Positions 36,382-45,110 of a DNA stretch of 64,000 nt are shown here, piece by piece. This stretch comes from Rubrivivax sp. A210 (GTDB lineage Bacteria; Pseudomonadota; Gammaproteobacteria; Burkholderiales; Burkholderiaceae_C), in NCBI RefSeq assembly GCF_904426505.1, contig NZ_CAJGBN010000001.1:1-64000 (forward strand), in the 5' to 3' direction. Below the pieces are notes generated by a model that made no database searches, was not told the DNA's origin, and saw only the letters and a list, made by a program, of their open reading frames with translations. Both the position numbers and the translations under genes were made by a program. Numbering within the stretch: position 1 is the first letter of the stretch; each line of letters begins with the position of its first letter.

Positions 36382-37791
36382 ATGAACAATCCCACCCTCG
36401 TCCGCACGCCACCGCTCACCGAGGAGCAGCTGCGCAAGCTGGACGTGCAAGGCCCGCGCTACACCTCCTACCCCACGGCTGACCGCTTCGTCGAGGCCTT
36501 CGGCCCCAATGAGTACCGCTGTGCGCTGCGCCAGCGCGCCGAGGGCGCCATCGCGGGCGGTGCGCTGCCGCTGTCGCTGTACATCCACATCCCGTTCTGC
36601 GAGTCGCTCTGCTACTACTGCGCCTGCAACAAGATCATCACCAAGCACAAGAGCCGTGGCGCCGGCTACCTCGAACTGCTGGCCAAGGAAGTCGATCTGC
36701 ACACGGCCCAGCTCGGGCGCGGCCAGCCGGTGTCGCAGCTGCACCTGGGTGGTGGCTCGCCCACCTTCCTGTCCGACGACGAACTCGGCCAGCTGATGGA
36801 GATGCTGCGCAAGAGTTTCAAGCTGATACCGCAGGCCGAGGTTTCCATCGAGGTCGACCCGCGCACCGCCTCGCGCGAGCGCATGCGCAACCTGGCCGCC
36901 ATGGGCTTCAACCGCATCAGCTTCGGCGTGCAGGATTTCGACGCTGACGTGCAGGCCGCGGTACACCGCATCCAGCCCTACCAGAGCGTGGCCGACCTGG
37001 TGGGCGAGGCGAGGGCGCTGAAGTTCGAGTCGATCAACGTCGACCTCATCTACGGCCTGCCCAAGCAGACCCCGACCTCGTTCGCGCGCACCATCGCCCA
37101 GGTGTCGGAACTGCGCCCCAGCCGCATCGCGCTCTATGCCTATGCCCACCTGCCGACGCGCTTCAAGCCGCAGCGCCGCATCGACGGCGCCGCGCTGCCC
37201 ACGGCCGAGCAGCGCGTGCAGATGCTGGGCGACGCGCTTGCAGGCTTTGCCGACAACGGCTACGACTACATCGGCATGGACCACTTCGCGCTGCCCGACG
37301 ACGCGCTCTCGGTGGCCAAGCGCCAGGGTCGGCTGCACCGCAATTTCCAGGGCTACACCACCCAGCCCGACTGCGACCTCATCGCGCTGGGCGTCTCGTC
37401 CATCGGCCGCGTCGGCGCCACCTACAGCCAGAACGCCAAGACGCTGGCCGAGTACGAGGATGCGCTGCAGCACGATGAGTTCCCCATCGTGCGCGGCCTG
37501 GCGCTCACGCGCGACGACATCGTGCGCCGCGCCATCATCATGTCGCTGATGTGCCAGGGCCGGCTCGAGTTCGAGTCCATCGAACTGGCCTACCTGGTCG
37601 ACATGAAGCGCGATTTCGCCACCGAGCTCGAGCGCCTCAAGCCGCTGGCCGAGATGGGCCTGGTCGGCATCGGCGAGCGCGAGATCCAGGTCACGGCCAC
37701 CGGCTGGTACTTCGTGCGCGGCGTGGCCATGGTCTTCGACAAGCACCTGCAGGCCGACAAGGTCCGCGAACGCTTCTCCCGCATCATCTAG
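36382..37791 (+). CDS. hemN: Oxygen-independent coproporphyrinogen III oxidase
   Basis: Radical-SAM enzyme making protoporphyrinogen IX without oxygen, which supplies haem for the cbb3 oxidase under low oxygen. The 4Fe-4S motif CESLCYYC gives C73, C77 and C80, followed by the extra Cys of HemN in CACNK. GGGSPTFL and SFGVQDFD are family marks. The ATG at 36382 gives 469 aa. An in-frame ATG at 36301 would place coding sequence over the FNR box and is rejected. Confidence 0.95.
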   Translation: MNNPTLVRTPPLTEEQLRKLDVQGPRYTSYPTADRFVEAFGPNEYRCALRQRAEGAIAGGALPLSLYIHIPFCESLCYYCACNKIITKHKSRGAGYLELLAKEVDLHTAQLGRGQPVSQLHLGGGSPTFLSDDELGQLMEMLRKSFKLIPQAEVSIEVDPRTASRERMRNLAAMGFNRISFGVQDFDADVQAAVHRIQPYQSVADLVGEARALKFESINVDLIYGLPKQTPTSFARTIAQVSELRPSRIALYAYAHLPTRFKPQRRIDGAALPTAEQRVQMLGDALAGFADNGYDYIGMDHFALPDDALSVAKRQGRLHRNFQGYTTQPDCDLIALGVSSIGRVGATYSQNAKTLAEYEDALQHDEFPIVRGLALTRDDIVRRAIIMSLMCQGRLEFESIELAYLVDMKRDFATELERLKPLAEMGLVGIGEREIQVTATGWYFVRGVAMVFDKHLQADKVRERFSRII

Positions 37792-37793
37792 GG

Positions 37794-38489
37794 GTGGACG
37801 CCGCCCTCATCGCCAGTGCTGGCCTGCTCGGGCTGGCCGGCACGCCGCATTGCGCGGCCATGTGTGCCGCGCCCTGCGCCGCCGTGGTGGGGCGCGGGCC
37901 GCGGTCGGCGCTGTGGGCCTTCCATCTGGCGCGCATTGCCAGCTATGCGCTTGGCGGCGCGGTGGCAGCGGCCAGCGTGGGTGCGCTGGCCTGGCTCTCG
38001 GGCCTGAGCCCGGCGCTGAGGCCGCTCTGGGCCCTGCTGCATGCGGCGGCACTGGCGCTGGGACTGTGGCTGCTCTTCACCGGCCGGCAGCCGGCCTGGC
38101 TGGGCCGCATCGGCCGCGCACCGGCCTCGGCCGATGCCAACGGCTGGCAGCCGTTGAACGGCCCGCGTCGCGGCCCCATGAAGGCCGCTGCAGGCGGCGG
38201 GCTCTGGGTGCTCTGGCCCTGCGGCCTGCTGCAATCGGCCCTGCTGGTGGCCTCGATGGCCAACCACGCGGCCGCGGGTGCCGCAGCGATGGCTGTGTTT
38301 GCCGTGGCCTCATCGGCCGGTTTGCTGGCTGCGCCCTGGGCCTGGCAGCGCATGCTGGCCGGGGGGGGTGCCGCGGCACGCGAGAAACTGGCCGTGCGGG
38401 CCGCCGGTGCGCTGCTGCTGGCCGGATCGGGCTGGGCGCTGGGCCGCGGGCTGTGGCATCAGGTGGCCGCCTACTGCGCCACGCTCTGA
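37794..38489 (+). CDS. TauE/SafE (UreH-like) membrane protein
   Basis: A 231-aa protein with six or so hydrophobic segments. The N-terminal helix carries GTPHCAAMCAAPCAAV, the Cys-rich start typical of the UreH-like branch found near cbb3 genes, where related proteins are linked to copper or haem handling. The GTG at 37794 lies 2 bp after the hemN stop, so it is cotranscribed with hemN. The Cys cluster and location favour a metal-related role over sulphite export, but this is inference. Confidence 0.8.
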   Translation: MDAALIASAGLLGLAGTPHCAAMCAAPCAAVVGRGPRSALWAFHLARIASYALGGAVAAASVGALAWLSGLSPALRPLWALLHAAALALGLWLLFTGRQPAWLGRIGRAPASADANGWQPLNGPRRGPMKAAAGGGLWVLWPCGLLQSALLVASMANHAAAGAAAMAVFAVASSAGLLAAPWAWQRMLAGGGAAAREKLAVRAAGALLLAGSGWALGRGLWHQVAAYCATL

Positions 38490-38511
38490 ACGGTCAGGCG
38501 AGCCGGGCCGT

Positions 38512-38541
38512 ACAAACGAGAACGCCCGGCGAGCCGGGCGT
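38512..38541 (-). terminator. Terminator for the small secreted peptide gene
   Basis: The perfect 8-bp stem ACGCCCGG / CCGGGCGT with loop CGAG is followed on the minus strand by TCTCGTTTGT. A second hairpin (GGGTGCC / GGCACCC, 38550-38569) lies between it and the gene. It may also stop transcription from the TauE side. Confidence 0.6.
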
Positions 38542-38583
38542 GTCGATCCGGGTGCCGTGCGCGGCACCCGCGGCACAAGAAGA

Positions 38584-38766
38584 TTACTTCTTGGCTTCTT
38601 CTTTCTTCTCGGCCTTCTTCTCGGCCTTTTCAGCCTTGTCGGCCTTCTTGGCGCCAGACGCGGCAGCGGCGGCGGGCTTGGCTTCGGCGGCGGGCTTGGC
38701 GTCGGCAGCGAAGGCGCCAGTGGTGGCGAAGGCGGCGACGATCAGGGCGGCCAGGAGCTTGTTCAT
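38584..38766 (-). CDS. Small secreted Ala/Lys-rich peptide
   Basis: A 60-aa protein with a clear signal peptide (MNKLLAALIVAAFATTGAFA) and a mature part made almost only of Ala, Lys, Glu and Pro, with short AEKK/AEKAEKK repeats. It would be a highly charged, probably helical or disordered periplasmic peptide. Similar short AK-rich secreted proteins are common in Burkholderiales; their role is unknown. The ATG at 38766 is preferred to one at 38823 because it begins the signal peptide. It is divergent from icd and has its own terminator. Confidence 0.75.
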   Translation of the reverse strand: MNKLLAALIVAAFATTGAFAADAKPAAEAKPAAAAASGAKKADKAEKAEKKAEKKEEAKK

Positions 38767-38931
38767 CTCGGAATACCTTTCGAAAGTTTCTGAATTGCCC
38801 CCCCATCGTTGGCGGGGAAGCACCGCTTCAACGTGGTCGCCGAGGGCCTGGTTGACAAGGCCCGTGAACTAGAATGGCCGCCATCTAAACACGAGCCGCG
38901 GCCCTGATGCCCGGCCACGCGGAGACCGCGC

Positions 38932-40185
38932 ATGTACAAGCACATCTTGGTGCCCACCCAGGGCGAGAAGATCACCGTCAACGCCGACTACTCGCTCAAT
39001 GTGCCCGACCAGCCGGTCATCCCCTACATCGAGGGCGACGGCACCGGCTTCGACATCACGCCGGTGATGCTCAAGGTGGTCGATGCCGCGGTGGCCAAGA
39101 GCTACGGCGGCAAGCGCAAGATCCACTGGATGGAGGTCTACGCCGGCGAAAAGTCGACCCGGATCTACGGCCCCGACGTCTGGCTGCCCGAGGAAACGCT
39201 GCACGCGGTGCGCGACTACGTGGTCTCGATCAAGGGCCCGCTGACGACGCCGGTGGGCGGCGGCATACGCTCGCTCAATGTGGCGCTGCGCCAGGAACTC
39301 GACCTCTACGTCTGCCTGCGCCCCATCCAGTACTTCAAGGGCGTGCCCAGCCCGGTGAAGGAGCCCGAGAAGACCAATATGGTGATCTTCCGCGAGAACT
39401 CGGAAGACATCTACGCCGGCATCGAGTTCGAGGCCGAAAGCGAGAAGGCCAAGAAGCTCATCAAGTTCCTGCAGGACGAGATGGGCGTGCGCAAGATTCG
39501 GTTCCCCAATACCTCGGGCATCGGCGTCAAGCCGGTCAGCCGCGAAGGCACGGAACGCCTGGTGCGCAAGGCCATCCAGTACGCCATCGACAACGACAAG
39601 CCCAGCGTGACCATCGTCCACAAGGGCAACATCATGAAGTTCACCGAAGGGGGCTTCCGCGACTGGGCCTATGCCCTGGCGCAGAAGGAATTCGGTGCCC
39701 TGCCCATCGACGGTGGCCCCTGGTGCAAGCTGAAGAATCCGAGGACGGGCAAGGACATCGTCATCAAGGACAGCATCGCCGATGCCTTCCTGCAGCAGAT
39801 CCTGCTGCGCCCGGCCGAGTACTCGGTGATCGCCACGCTCAACCTCAACGGCGACTATGTCTCCGACGCGCTGGCGGCCCAGGTGGGCGGCATCGGCATC
39901 GCCCCGGGCGCCAACCTGAGCGACAGCGTCGCCATGTTCGAGGCCACCCACGGCACGGCGCCCAAGTACGCCGGCAAGGACTATGTCAACCCGGGCTCGG
40001 AGATCCTCTCGGCCGAGATGATGCTGCGCCACATGGGTTGGACCGAAGCGGCCGATCTGATCATTGCCGCCATGGAGCGCTCCATCGCCAGCAAGAAGGT
40101 CACCTACGATTTCGCGCGCCTGATGGAAGGCGCTACCCAGGTCTCTTGCTCGGGCTTCGGGCAGGTGATGATCGACCACATGTGA
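38932..40185 (+). CDS. icd: Isocitrate dehydrogenase (NADP+)
   Basis: TCA-cycle enzyme converting isocitrate to 2-oxoglutarate. Substrate-binding Ser and Arg are in [13 protein letters not shown], the metal aspartates in the [11 protein letters not shown] region, and the NADP-selective Lys-Tyr in [13 protein letters not shown]. The Ser of IRSLNV is the residue phosphorylated by AceK in E. coli. At 417 aa it is the dimeric bacterial type. A strong terminator follows. Confidence 0.97.
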   Translation: MYKHILVPTQGEKITVNADYSLNVPDQPVIPYIEGDGTGFDITPVMLKVVDAAVAKSYGGKRKIHWMEVYAGEKSTRIYGPDVWLPEETLHAVRDYVVSIKGPLTTPVGGGIRSLNVALRQELDLYVCLRPIQYFKGVPSPVKEPEKTNMVIFRENSEDIYAGIEFEAESEKAKKLIKFLQDEMGVRKIRFPNTSGIGVKPVSREGTERLVRKAIQYAIDNDKPSVTIVHKGNIMKFTEGGFRDWAYALAQKEFGALPIDGGPWCKLKNPRTGKDIVIKDSIADAFLQQILLRPAEYSVIATLNLNGDYVSDALAAQVGGIGIAPGANLSDSVAMFEATHGTAPKYAGKDYVNPGSEILSAEMMLRHMGWTEAADLIIAAMERSIASKKVTYDFARLMEGATQVSCSGFGQVMIDHM

Positions 40186-40231
40186 GGCTGTCCCGGGGCG
40201 TCTCCGGACGTCCCATGCCGTCCTGCACAAG

Positions 40232-40267
40232 ACCCCAGATCGATCATTCGACTGGGGTTTTCTGTTT
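40232..40267 (+). terminator. Rho-independent terminator of icd
   Basis: ACCCCAG pairs with CTGGGGT, and TCGA pairs with TCGA inside it around the loop TCAT, with one unpaired A. The stem is followed by TTTCTGTTTC. It begins 46 bp after the icd stop. Confidence 0.88.
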
Positions 40268-40456
40268 CATGGCATCCCGAATCGTTCGTTGACTTCCCGC
40301 TATGGCGGGGCCATCTTCGGGACCGTCATGGGGCCCTGGCTGCGGCCAGGTGACAGCAATGCGCCACGTCAACGGCATACCGGGGCCGAAAAGCAGGGCC
40401 GCGATGACGATGAACATGGGGCCGGCCTGCAGGCGCTGGCCGCGCGACTCGTCCAT
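40244..40456 (-). CDS. Doubtful small ORF with a hydrophobic segment
   Basis: A 70-aa frame with GPMFIVIAALLFGPGMPLTW as a possible membrane segment and a GAGGGAAA sequence before the ATG. Its 3' end overlaps the icd terminator and the tail is low in recognisable pattern. It may be chance in GC-rich DNA. Without it, 40268-40539 holds nothing I can support. Confidence 0.25.
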   Translation of the reverse strand: MDESRGQRLQAGPMFIVIAALLFGPGMPLTWRIAVTWPQPGPHDGPEDGPAIAGSQRTIRDAMKQKTPVE

Positions 40457-40539
40457 CGCGGGTTTCCCTCGTCTTCACCGCAAGCGCTCGGCGGTGGCCG
40501 GGACTTGCATCCCGGCCACGCCTGGCGCGACCGCCGCGC

Positions 40540-40671
40540 CTATTTTCTGTGGGGCGTCTTGGCCAGCGGCGCAATGGCCGGCAGGCTCAGGCCGGTGACG
40601 GGCGGCTTGGCCGCAGGCGCTTCGCGCTTGGGCTTCTTGGCTTCCTTGTTGCCGTGATTCTTCTTGACCAT
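40540..40671 (-). CDS. Small basic protein (GNKEAKKPK type)
   Basis: A 43-aa Lys/Pro/Ala-rich protein beginning MVKKNHGNKEAKKPKREAP. From memory, short proteins with GNKEAKKPK near the start recur across Proteobacteria and have no known function. The ATG at 40671 is chosen because the conserved motif begins there; upstream codons in the frame look non-coding. It lies 20 bp after the OmpA-family gene on the same strand, so it may be cotranscribed. Confidence 0.6.
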   Translation of the reverse strand: MVKKNHGNKEAKKPKREAPAAKPPVTGLSLPAIAPLAKTPHRK

Positions 40672-40691
40672 CTGCTTGTGCTCCGTCGGGC

Positions 40692-41918
40692 TCAGCGCGT
40701 GCCCGCTTGGGTGCCCGCGACTTCGACCTCGACGCGGCGGTCGGCCTGCAGGCAGGCGATCAACTTGGCGTTGGCCTTGTTGCCCTTGCATTCGTCGGGC
40801 TTGGACACCGGCTCGGCCTCGCCCTTGGCGGCGACCGTGATCTTGCTGGCTTCGAGCCCGCCCGTGCCCACCAGATAGGCCTTGACGGTGTCGGCACGCC
40901 GGCCCGACAGCGCCTCGTTGTAGGCCGTGCTACCCAGCCGGTCGGTGTGGCCCTCGACCGTGATGACGTCGTAGCGCGTGCCCTTCATCTCGCTGACGAA
41001 CACGTCGAGCGCCGCGCGGCCCTCGGGGCGGATCTCCGAGTGGTCGAAGCCGAACAGCGAATCGGCCGAGAAACTGACGCGGCGGCGGGGCGGCGGCACC
41101 ACCACCGGCGGTGCCGGCGGCGGCGCGGCCACGATCATGGGCGGCGGCGGCGGCACTTCGCGCGGCGCCATCACCACCGGCGGCGGCGGTGCGGGCGCCG
41201 GTGCCGGCGGCGGCACATAGGCCGGCGCCATGCTCGTGCGCTGCGGTGCCGCTTCCGGCGCGCGGCCGAAGGGGATCACCAGGCCCACCGAGATCAGGTT
41301 GACGTCGCCCTTGTTGCCCACGGCGTCGTTGACGCGGTAGCGCTCGATCTCGCCGCGCACCAGGAAGTTGCGCGTCACCTCGTACTGCAGGCCGAGGCCG
41401 AACTTGGGTTGGGTGCTGCGCTTGCTCGGGTTGGGGTCGAGCACGGTGACGGCCCCGGTGCCGCTGAAGCGGTCGGTGGCCTTGGCGGTCTGCACGCCGA
41501 CACGGCCTATGGCCGAGAGATAGGTGGTCAGCGGCAGCGTGCCCACGAGGTCGAGGTTGAAGCCCTTGAGGCTGATCTCGCCGGCCAGCGTGCCGGCCGG
41601 CGTCGTGGTGGACTCGAAGCCGAACTTGCCGAGCTTGAAGTAGCCGGCCTCGAGCCCGAACCAGCGATTGAACTGGTAGCCGCCGAAGAGCTTGAAGCCG
41701 GTGTCGCGCTCGTCGCGCGACATCGAGGTGGTGGTGAGACCGCTGCCGAGCAGGCTGGCCGTGATGCGCGCCTCGTCGATGCGGGCCCGCGACTGGCCGA
41801 CCGAGAGGCCGCCATAGGCATAGCCTTCGTCCTGCGCCAGTGCCGGCGCGGCGCCGCCACCCAGCAGCAGGCCGAGTGCGGCCAGGCCGAAGCGGCTCAG
41901 GGCATGGGTGTTGTTCAT
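40692..41918 (-). CDS. OmpA-family outer-membrane protein
   Basis: A 408-aa protein in three parts: a signal peptide ending LAQ, an eight-strand beta-barrel domain of about 190 residues, a Pro/Ala/Val-rich linker of about 75 residues, and a C-terminal OmpA-like domain. The last contains FGFDHSEIRPEG, VEGHTDRLGSTAYNEALSGRRADTVKAYL and CLQADRRVEVEV, the peptidoglycan-binding pattern. It tethers the outer membrane to the wall. Two cysteines in the C-terminal domain (ECKGN and CLQAD) probably form a disulphide. The ATG at 41918 follows AGGAAG. Confidence 0.92.
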   Translation of the reverse strand: MNNTHALSRFGLAALGLLLGGGAAPALAQDEGYAYGGLSVGQSRARIDEARITASLLGSGLTTTSMSRDERDTGFKLFGGYQFNRWFGLEAGYFKLGKFGFESTTTPAGTLAGEISLKGFNLDLVGTLPLTTYLSAIGRVGVQTAKATDRFSGTGAVTVLDPNPSKRSTQPKFGLGLQYEVTRNFLVRGEIERYRVNDAVGNKGDVNLISVGLVIPFGRAPEAAPQRTSMAPAYVPPPAPAPAPPPPVVMAPREVPPPPPMIVAAPPPAPPVVVPPPRRRVSFSADSLFGFDHSEIRPEGRAALDVFVSEMKGTRYDVITVEGHTDRLGSTAYNEALSGRRADTVKAYLVGTGGLEASKITVAAKGEAEPVSKPDECKGNKANAKLIACLQADRRVEVEVAGTQAGTR

Positions 41919-41980
41919 CGCATTCTTCCTGGGGGATGGGGGGCGGCGGGCCGTCAGGCCCTGGAGGTGGAGGGGCGCGC

Positions 41981-43855
41981 TCACGGTGCGGTCACCGTGG
42001 TGTTGACCAGCGTCACCGAGGCGGTGAGGCCGATGGCGCGCCCGACCAGGGTGGTCTGGGCGGTCTGGCCGGCGGTCGAGATGGTCACGCCGGCCGGGGC
42101 GATGATGGTGCCCACCATGGCGCTGCCGTCCTCGATGCGGGCCGCACTGCCAACCTGCCAGAACACATTGCGGGCCTGGGCACCGTTGACCAGCAGCACA
42201 CGGCGCGGCGTGGCGAGCAGGCCCACGGTCAGCGCCGAGGCGCTCTGGAACACGAAGACGGCATTGCTGTCGCCCTGCGCATCCAGCGTCAGGTCACCCG
42301 CGGTCACGGCAAAGGTGCCGCCGGCCGAGGTGTAGGTGCCGGCGGTCAGCACCAGTCCGCCCAGCTGGCCGGCGCCGGGGTCGCCACCGGGGGGCAGCGC
42401 GGCGAGTTCGTTGTAGGCCGTCTGCGCATCGGCGCGCGCCTGGGTGGCGATGGCCAGCGTGGTGGTGGTGCCCGGGGCCGGCGGCGCGCAGTAGATGCTG
42501 CCGTTGACGGCGCCGATGTTCAGCGGGCTCTGGGTGTAGACGTTGGCCGCGTCGTGCAGGCCGGTGATCAGCGTGCAGGCCGCGGTGCTGCCCAGGTTGC
42601 CGCCGACCACGGTGTTGATGCCCTGGTTGGTGACGCCGGCGGCGCCGCCAAAGGCGCCGAAGGCTGCTGCACTGCGCAGATTGACGCCCGCCGCGCAGGC
42701 CGAGGTGCCGGTGGTGAAGGTCCAGCTGCGGTCGGCGGCCAGCGCATTGCCGGCCAGATCGGTGACGCCGGTGGCGCCCGACTTGATGGTGGCGACCATG
42801 GGCTTGCTGGCCGCGAAGCCGGCGGCTGCCGTGGGCACGAAGCTGGCCAGGCGGCCGGCGGCGTCGTAGCTGACGTTGCCCGGCACGGCGACGCCGTTGT
42901 CGGTGACGGTGAAGCTGCTTGTCGTGATCGTGGCGGCATCCATCGCCTCGCTGAAGCCGGCGGTGACGCTGCGCGTGAGGCAGATGCCGGTGCTGGCGTC
43001 GATCGGGCTGATGGTGGCCACGGTGGGCGCCAGCGCATCGGCGGTGGCGCCGGTGGTAAAGGTCCAGACATGGTTGCCGGCGCCGGGGGCGACGGCGGCA
43101 TTGCCGGCCAGCGCGTTGCCGGCGCTGTCGGTGGCGGCCGTGGTGACGGTGGCCGTGAACAGGCTGTTGGCGGCCAGCGCCGCGGTGGGCGTGAAGGTGG
43201 CGGTGCGGGCGGCCGGGGCATAGCTCACGGTGCCGGGCACGGCCGCGGCCAGGGTGGAATTGGTCAGCGTGAAGCTGGTGCCCGTGAGCGTGGCCGCGTT
43301 CATGGCTTCACTGAAGGTGGCCGTGACCTTGCCGTTGGTGGCGACGCCGACCGCGGCCGTGGCCGGGGTGTTGAGCGTGACCGCGGGGCGCGTGGTGTCG
43401 GCCAGCGGCGCAGTCTGGAAGCTCCACACCTTGCTGGCGGCCAGGGCCATGCCGCTGCTGTCCTGCACCGCGGTGCTGATGGTGGCGGTACACAGCGTGT
43501 TGGGCGGCAGCGCCACGGTGGGGGTCAGCGTCGCCACCTGGGTGGCGGCGGCATAGGCCACGCTGGCGGCGGTGGGCGTGCCGGCCGGGCAGGCCAGGCT
43601 GAAGCTGGTGGCCGTGAGGCTGGCCGCAGCCATGGGCTTGCTGAAGCTGGCGGTGACGGTGCTGCCCGCGGCCACGCCGGTGACCACGGGGCTGCTGGCC
43701 ACGGGGGTGGTGGCGGTCACGCTGGGGGCGACACCGAAGGCGGGCGTGCCCAGCACCGGGTCGAGCTTGCTGCCGCCGCAGGCGGCGAGCAGCGCCGAGA
43801 GCAGCACGGCTGCAAGGGCCGCCCGGGGGTTGGAATTACGGTCTGGCGCGTTCAT
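41981..43855 (-). CDS. Lipoprotein with three Ig-like repeats and a DUF3494 ice-binding-like domain
   Basis: A 624-aa lipoprotein: the signal peptide ends in the lipobox LLAAC followed by GGSK. Three SbsA-type Ig-like repeats of about 115 residues follow, each with a GxVTAxFSxxM(D/N)AAT start and a W(S/T)F(Q/T)T end. The last 220 residues form a DUF3494 domain (right-handed beta-solenoid of the type in ice-binding proteins), with VVGGNLG, LTAGTYTSAGG, FVFQSASAL, ARNVFWQVGSAARI and GTIIAPAGVTI. Many DUF3494 proteins have no antifreeze activity and act as adhesins or surface proteins. A TGTGCG-type operator lies 113 bp upstream. Confidence 0.88.
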   Translation of the reverse strand: MNAPDRNSNPRAALAAVLLSALLAACGGSKLDPVLGTPAFGVAPSVTATTPVASSPVVTGVAAGSTVTASFSKPMAAASLTATSFSLACPAGTPTAASVAYAAATQVATLTPTVALPPNTLCTATISTAVQDSSGMALAASKVWSFQTAPLADTTRPAVTLNTPATAAVGVATNGKVTATFSEAMNAATLTGTSFTLTNSTLAAAVPGTVSYAPAARTATFTPTAALAANSLFTATVTTAATDSAGNALAGNAAVAPGAGNHVWTFTTGATADALAPTVATISPIDASTGICLTRSVTAGFSEAMDAATITTSSFTVTDNGVAVPGNVSYDAAGRLASFVPTAAAGFAASKPMVATIKSGATGVTDLAGNALAADRSWTFTTGTSACAAGVNLRSAAAFGAFGGAAGVTNQGINTVVGGNLGSTAACTLITGLHDAANVYTQSPLNIGAVNGSIYCAPPAPGTTTTLAIATQARADAQTAYNELAALPPGGDPGAGQLGGLVLTAGTYTSAGGTFAVTAGDLTLDAQGDSNAVFVFQSASALTVGLLATPRRVLLVNGAQARNVFWQVGSAARIEDGSAMVGTIIAPAGVTISTAGQTAQTTLVGRAIGLTASVTLVNTTVTAP

Positions 43856-43960
43856 GTTGTCTCCTGGCGGGGTTGCCGCGGTGTCGGTGTCTGGGGTGAA
43901 GGCTGGCGGCAACTGCCCGACAGTGAGGGGGTGTTTGTAGGTGGACTACCAGCGCCGGTC

Positions 43961-43976
43961 TGTGCGCTGGCGAACC
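43961..43976. promoter_or_regulatory. TGTGC-N6-GCACA-type operator (copy A)
   Basis: TGTGCGCTGGCGAACC, with a strong left half and a weaker right half. On the minus strand TACAAA (43934-43939) begins 29.5 bp from the centre, fitting a class II promoter for the Ig/DUF3494 lipoprotein gene. Confidence 0.6.
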
Positions 43977-43983
43977 CATCGAT

Positions 43984-44859
43984 TCAGCGGCGCGGGCGCA
44001 CCGTCCGGCGGCCCAGGGGCAGCGCAAGCAGGCCGGCCAGCATCAGCGCCAGCGTGCCGGGCTCGGGCACGGGAAACGGTGTCGTCGGCGTGCCGCCGCC
44101 GGTGTCGCCGCTGCCGGTGCCGGCCACGCCGCCACCCAGGCCGTTGCTGTCGTCGAGCAGACCCACGCAGTCGCCCGACAGGCTGTTGTGGTCCAGCGTG
44201 ACGGCGCCATTGCGGGCCAGCGCGCGGCCGCACACATCGGTGGCGCCGGTGTTCATGCTGATGCTGGTGAGTGCCAGGATGTTGCCCAGGAAGGCGGTGT
44301 TGGTGTCCAGCGTGGCCGAACTGCGCACGTTCCAGAACACGGCGGCGCCCGAGCCGGTGTTGATGACGTTGACGGCCGAATTCGGCGAGGTGATCAGCGT
44401 GCTGTCCATCTGGAACACCCAGAAGGCGTCGAGGTCGCCGCCGCCGTCCAGCGTGAGCGCGCCCGACAGGTTGGTGATGCCTGCCGGCACGCGGTAGACA
44501 CCGGGCAGCAGGATGCCCGACAGGGTCAGGTCCGATTGCAGCAGCGAGCCGGCGCCCAGCGCATCCAGGTCGCTGACGGCGGTGATCAGCTGCGCCTGGG
44601 CCAGCGCGGCAAAGGGGTCGGTGGCGTGTACGGTGCCGGTGAGGCTGATGGTGCCGCCGCCGGTGATCGCGGTGCCGGGCGAGACGCCGAGGTTGCCGAC
44701 GATGGTGGTGGCGCCGGTGTTGGTGACGGTCTGCGCGCCCAGCACCGTGAAGCTGGCCAGGTTGGAGCCCAGCACGATGGGGGCGCCCGCGGCCGGCGCG
44801 GCGGTCAGCGTGGCGCTGGCGGCCAGCGCCAGGAGGGAGAGTCGCTTCTTGAACTGCAT
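43984..44859 (-). CDS. DUF3494 ice-binding-like protein with PEP-CTERM tail
   Basis: A 291-aa protein with a signal peptide (LSLLALAASATLTAAPAAGA), one DUF3494 beta-solenoid domain (TTIVGNLGVSPGTAIT, LLPGVYRVPAG, FWVFQMDSTL, AVFWNVRSSATLDT, FLGNILALTSISM) and a C-terminal sorting signal VPEPGTLALMLAGLLALPLG with a basic end. PEP-CTERM proteins are processed by exosortase and exported to the surface or extracellular polymer; no exosortase gene is in the window. The ATG at 44859 is chosen because it starts the signal peptide. It is divergent from the protease-like gene and shares paired operators with it. Confidence 0.88.
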   Translation of the reverse strand: MQFKKRLSLLALAASATLTAAPAAGAPIVLGSNLASFTVLGAQTVTNTGATTIVGNLGVSPGTAITGGGTISLTGTVHATDPFAALAQAQLITAVSDLDALGAGSLLQSDLTLSGILLPGVYRVPAGITNLSGALTLDGGGDLDAFWVFQMDSTLITSPNSAVNVINTGSGAAVFWNVRSSATLDTNTAFLGNILALTSISMNTGATDVCGRALARNGAVTLDHNSLSGDCVGLLDDSNGLGGGVAGTGSGDTGGGTPTTPFPVPEPGTLALMLAGLLALPLGRRTVRPRR

Positions 44860-44984
44860 GGCTTGCCTCGGTATTGGGTTCGTGGTCGGGCGGGTGAAAC
44901 GCCGCGCCCGGCAGCCGCTGTCTTGGCGGCGCCGGGCGCTGTCGCATCTCGGGCACCAATCTGCGGCAAGCCGGCGACGCGGTC

Positions 44985-45000
44985 TGTGTGCCAGCGCACA
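44985..45000. promoter_or_regulatory. TGTGC-N6-GCACA-type operator (copy B1)
   Basis: TGTGTGCCAGCGCACA, one mismatch from a perfect palindrome. It lies in the 251-bp divergent gap and its centre is 33 bp from copy B2. On the minus strand CAGATT begins 29.5 bp away, a weak -10 candidate. Confidence 0.65.
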
Positions 45001-45017
45001 AAGCCGGCCACTCGGGA

Positions 45018-45033
45018 TGTGTGCCGCCGAACA
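45018..45033. promoter_or_regulatory. TGTGC-N6-GCACA-type operator (copy B2)
   Basis: TGTGTGCCGCCGAACA, centred 85 bp before the metalloprotease-like ATG and exactly 33 bp (about three helical turns) from B1. Confidence 0.6.
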
Positions 45034-45110
45034 GACCCGCCGGCACGGCGCCGTCAACCATGGGCCTGGCCCCGCATCCGCCGGGTCGCAGCTCCGAAAA
45101 GGCCATCCCC

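Noticed and set aside
38852..38875. TTGACA and TAGAAT as an icd promoter
   Set aside because: Both hexamers are good, but only 12 bp separate them, too short for a normal sigma-70 promoter. One may be used with another partner.
40268..40539. Plus-strand small frames after icd
   Set aside because: They begin inside or next to the icd terminator, lack ribosome sites and show no family pattern.
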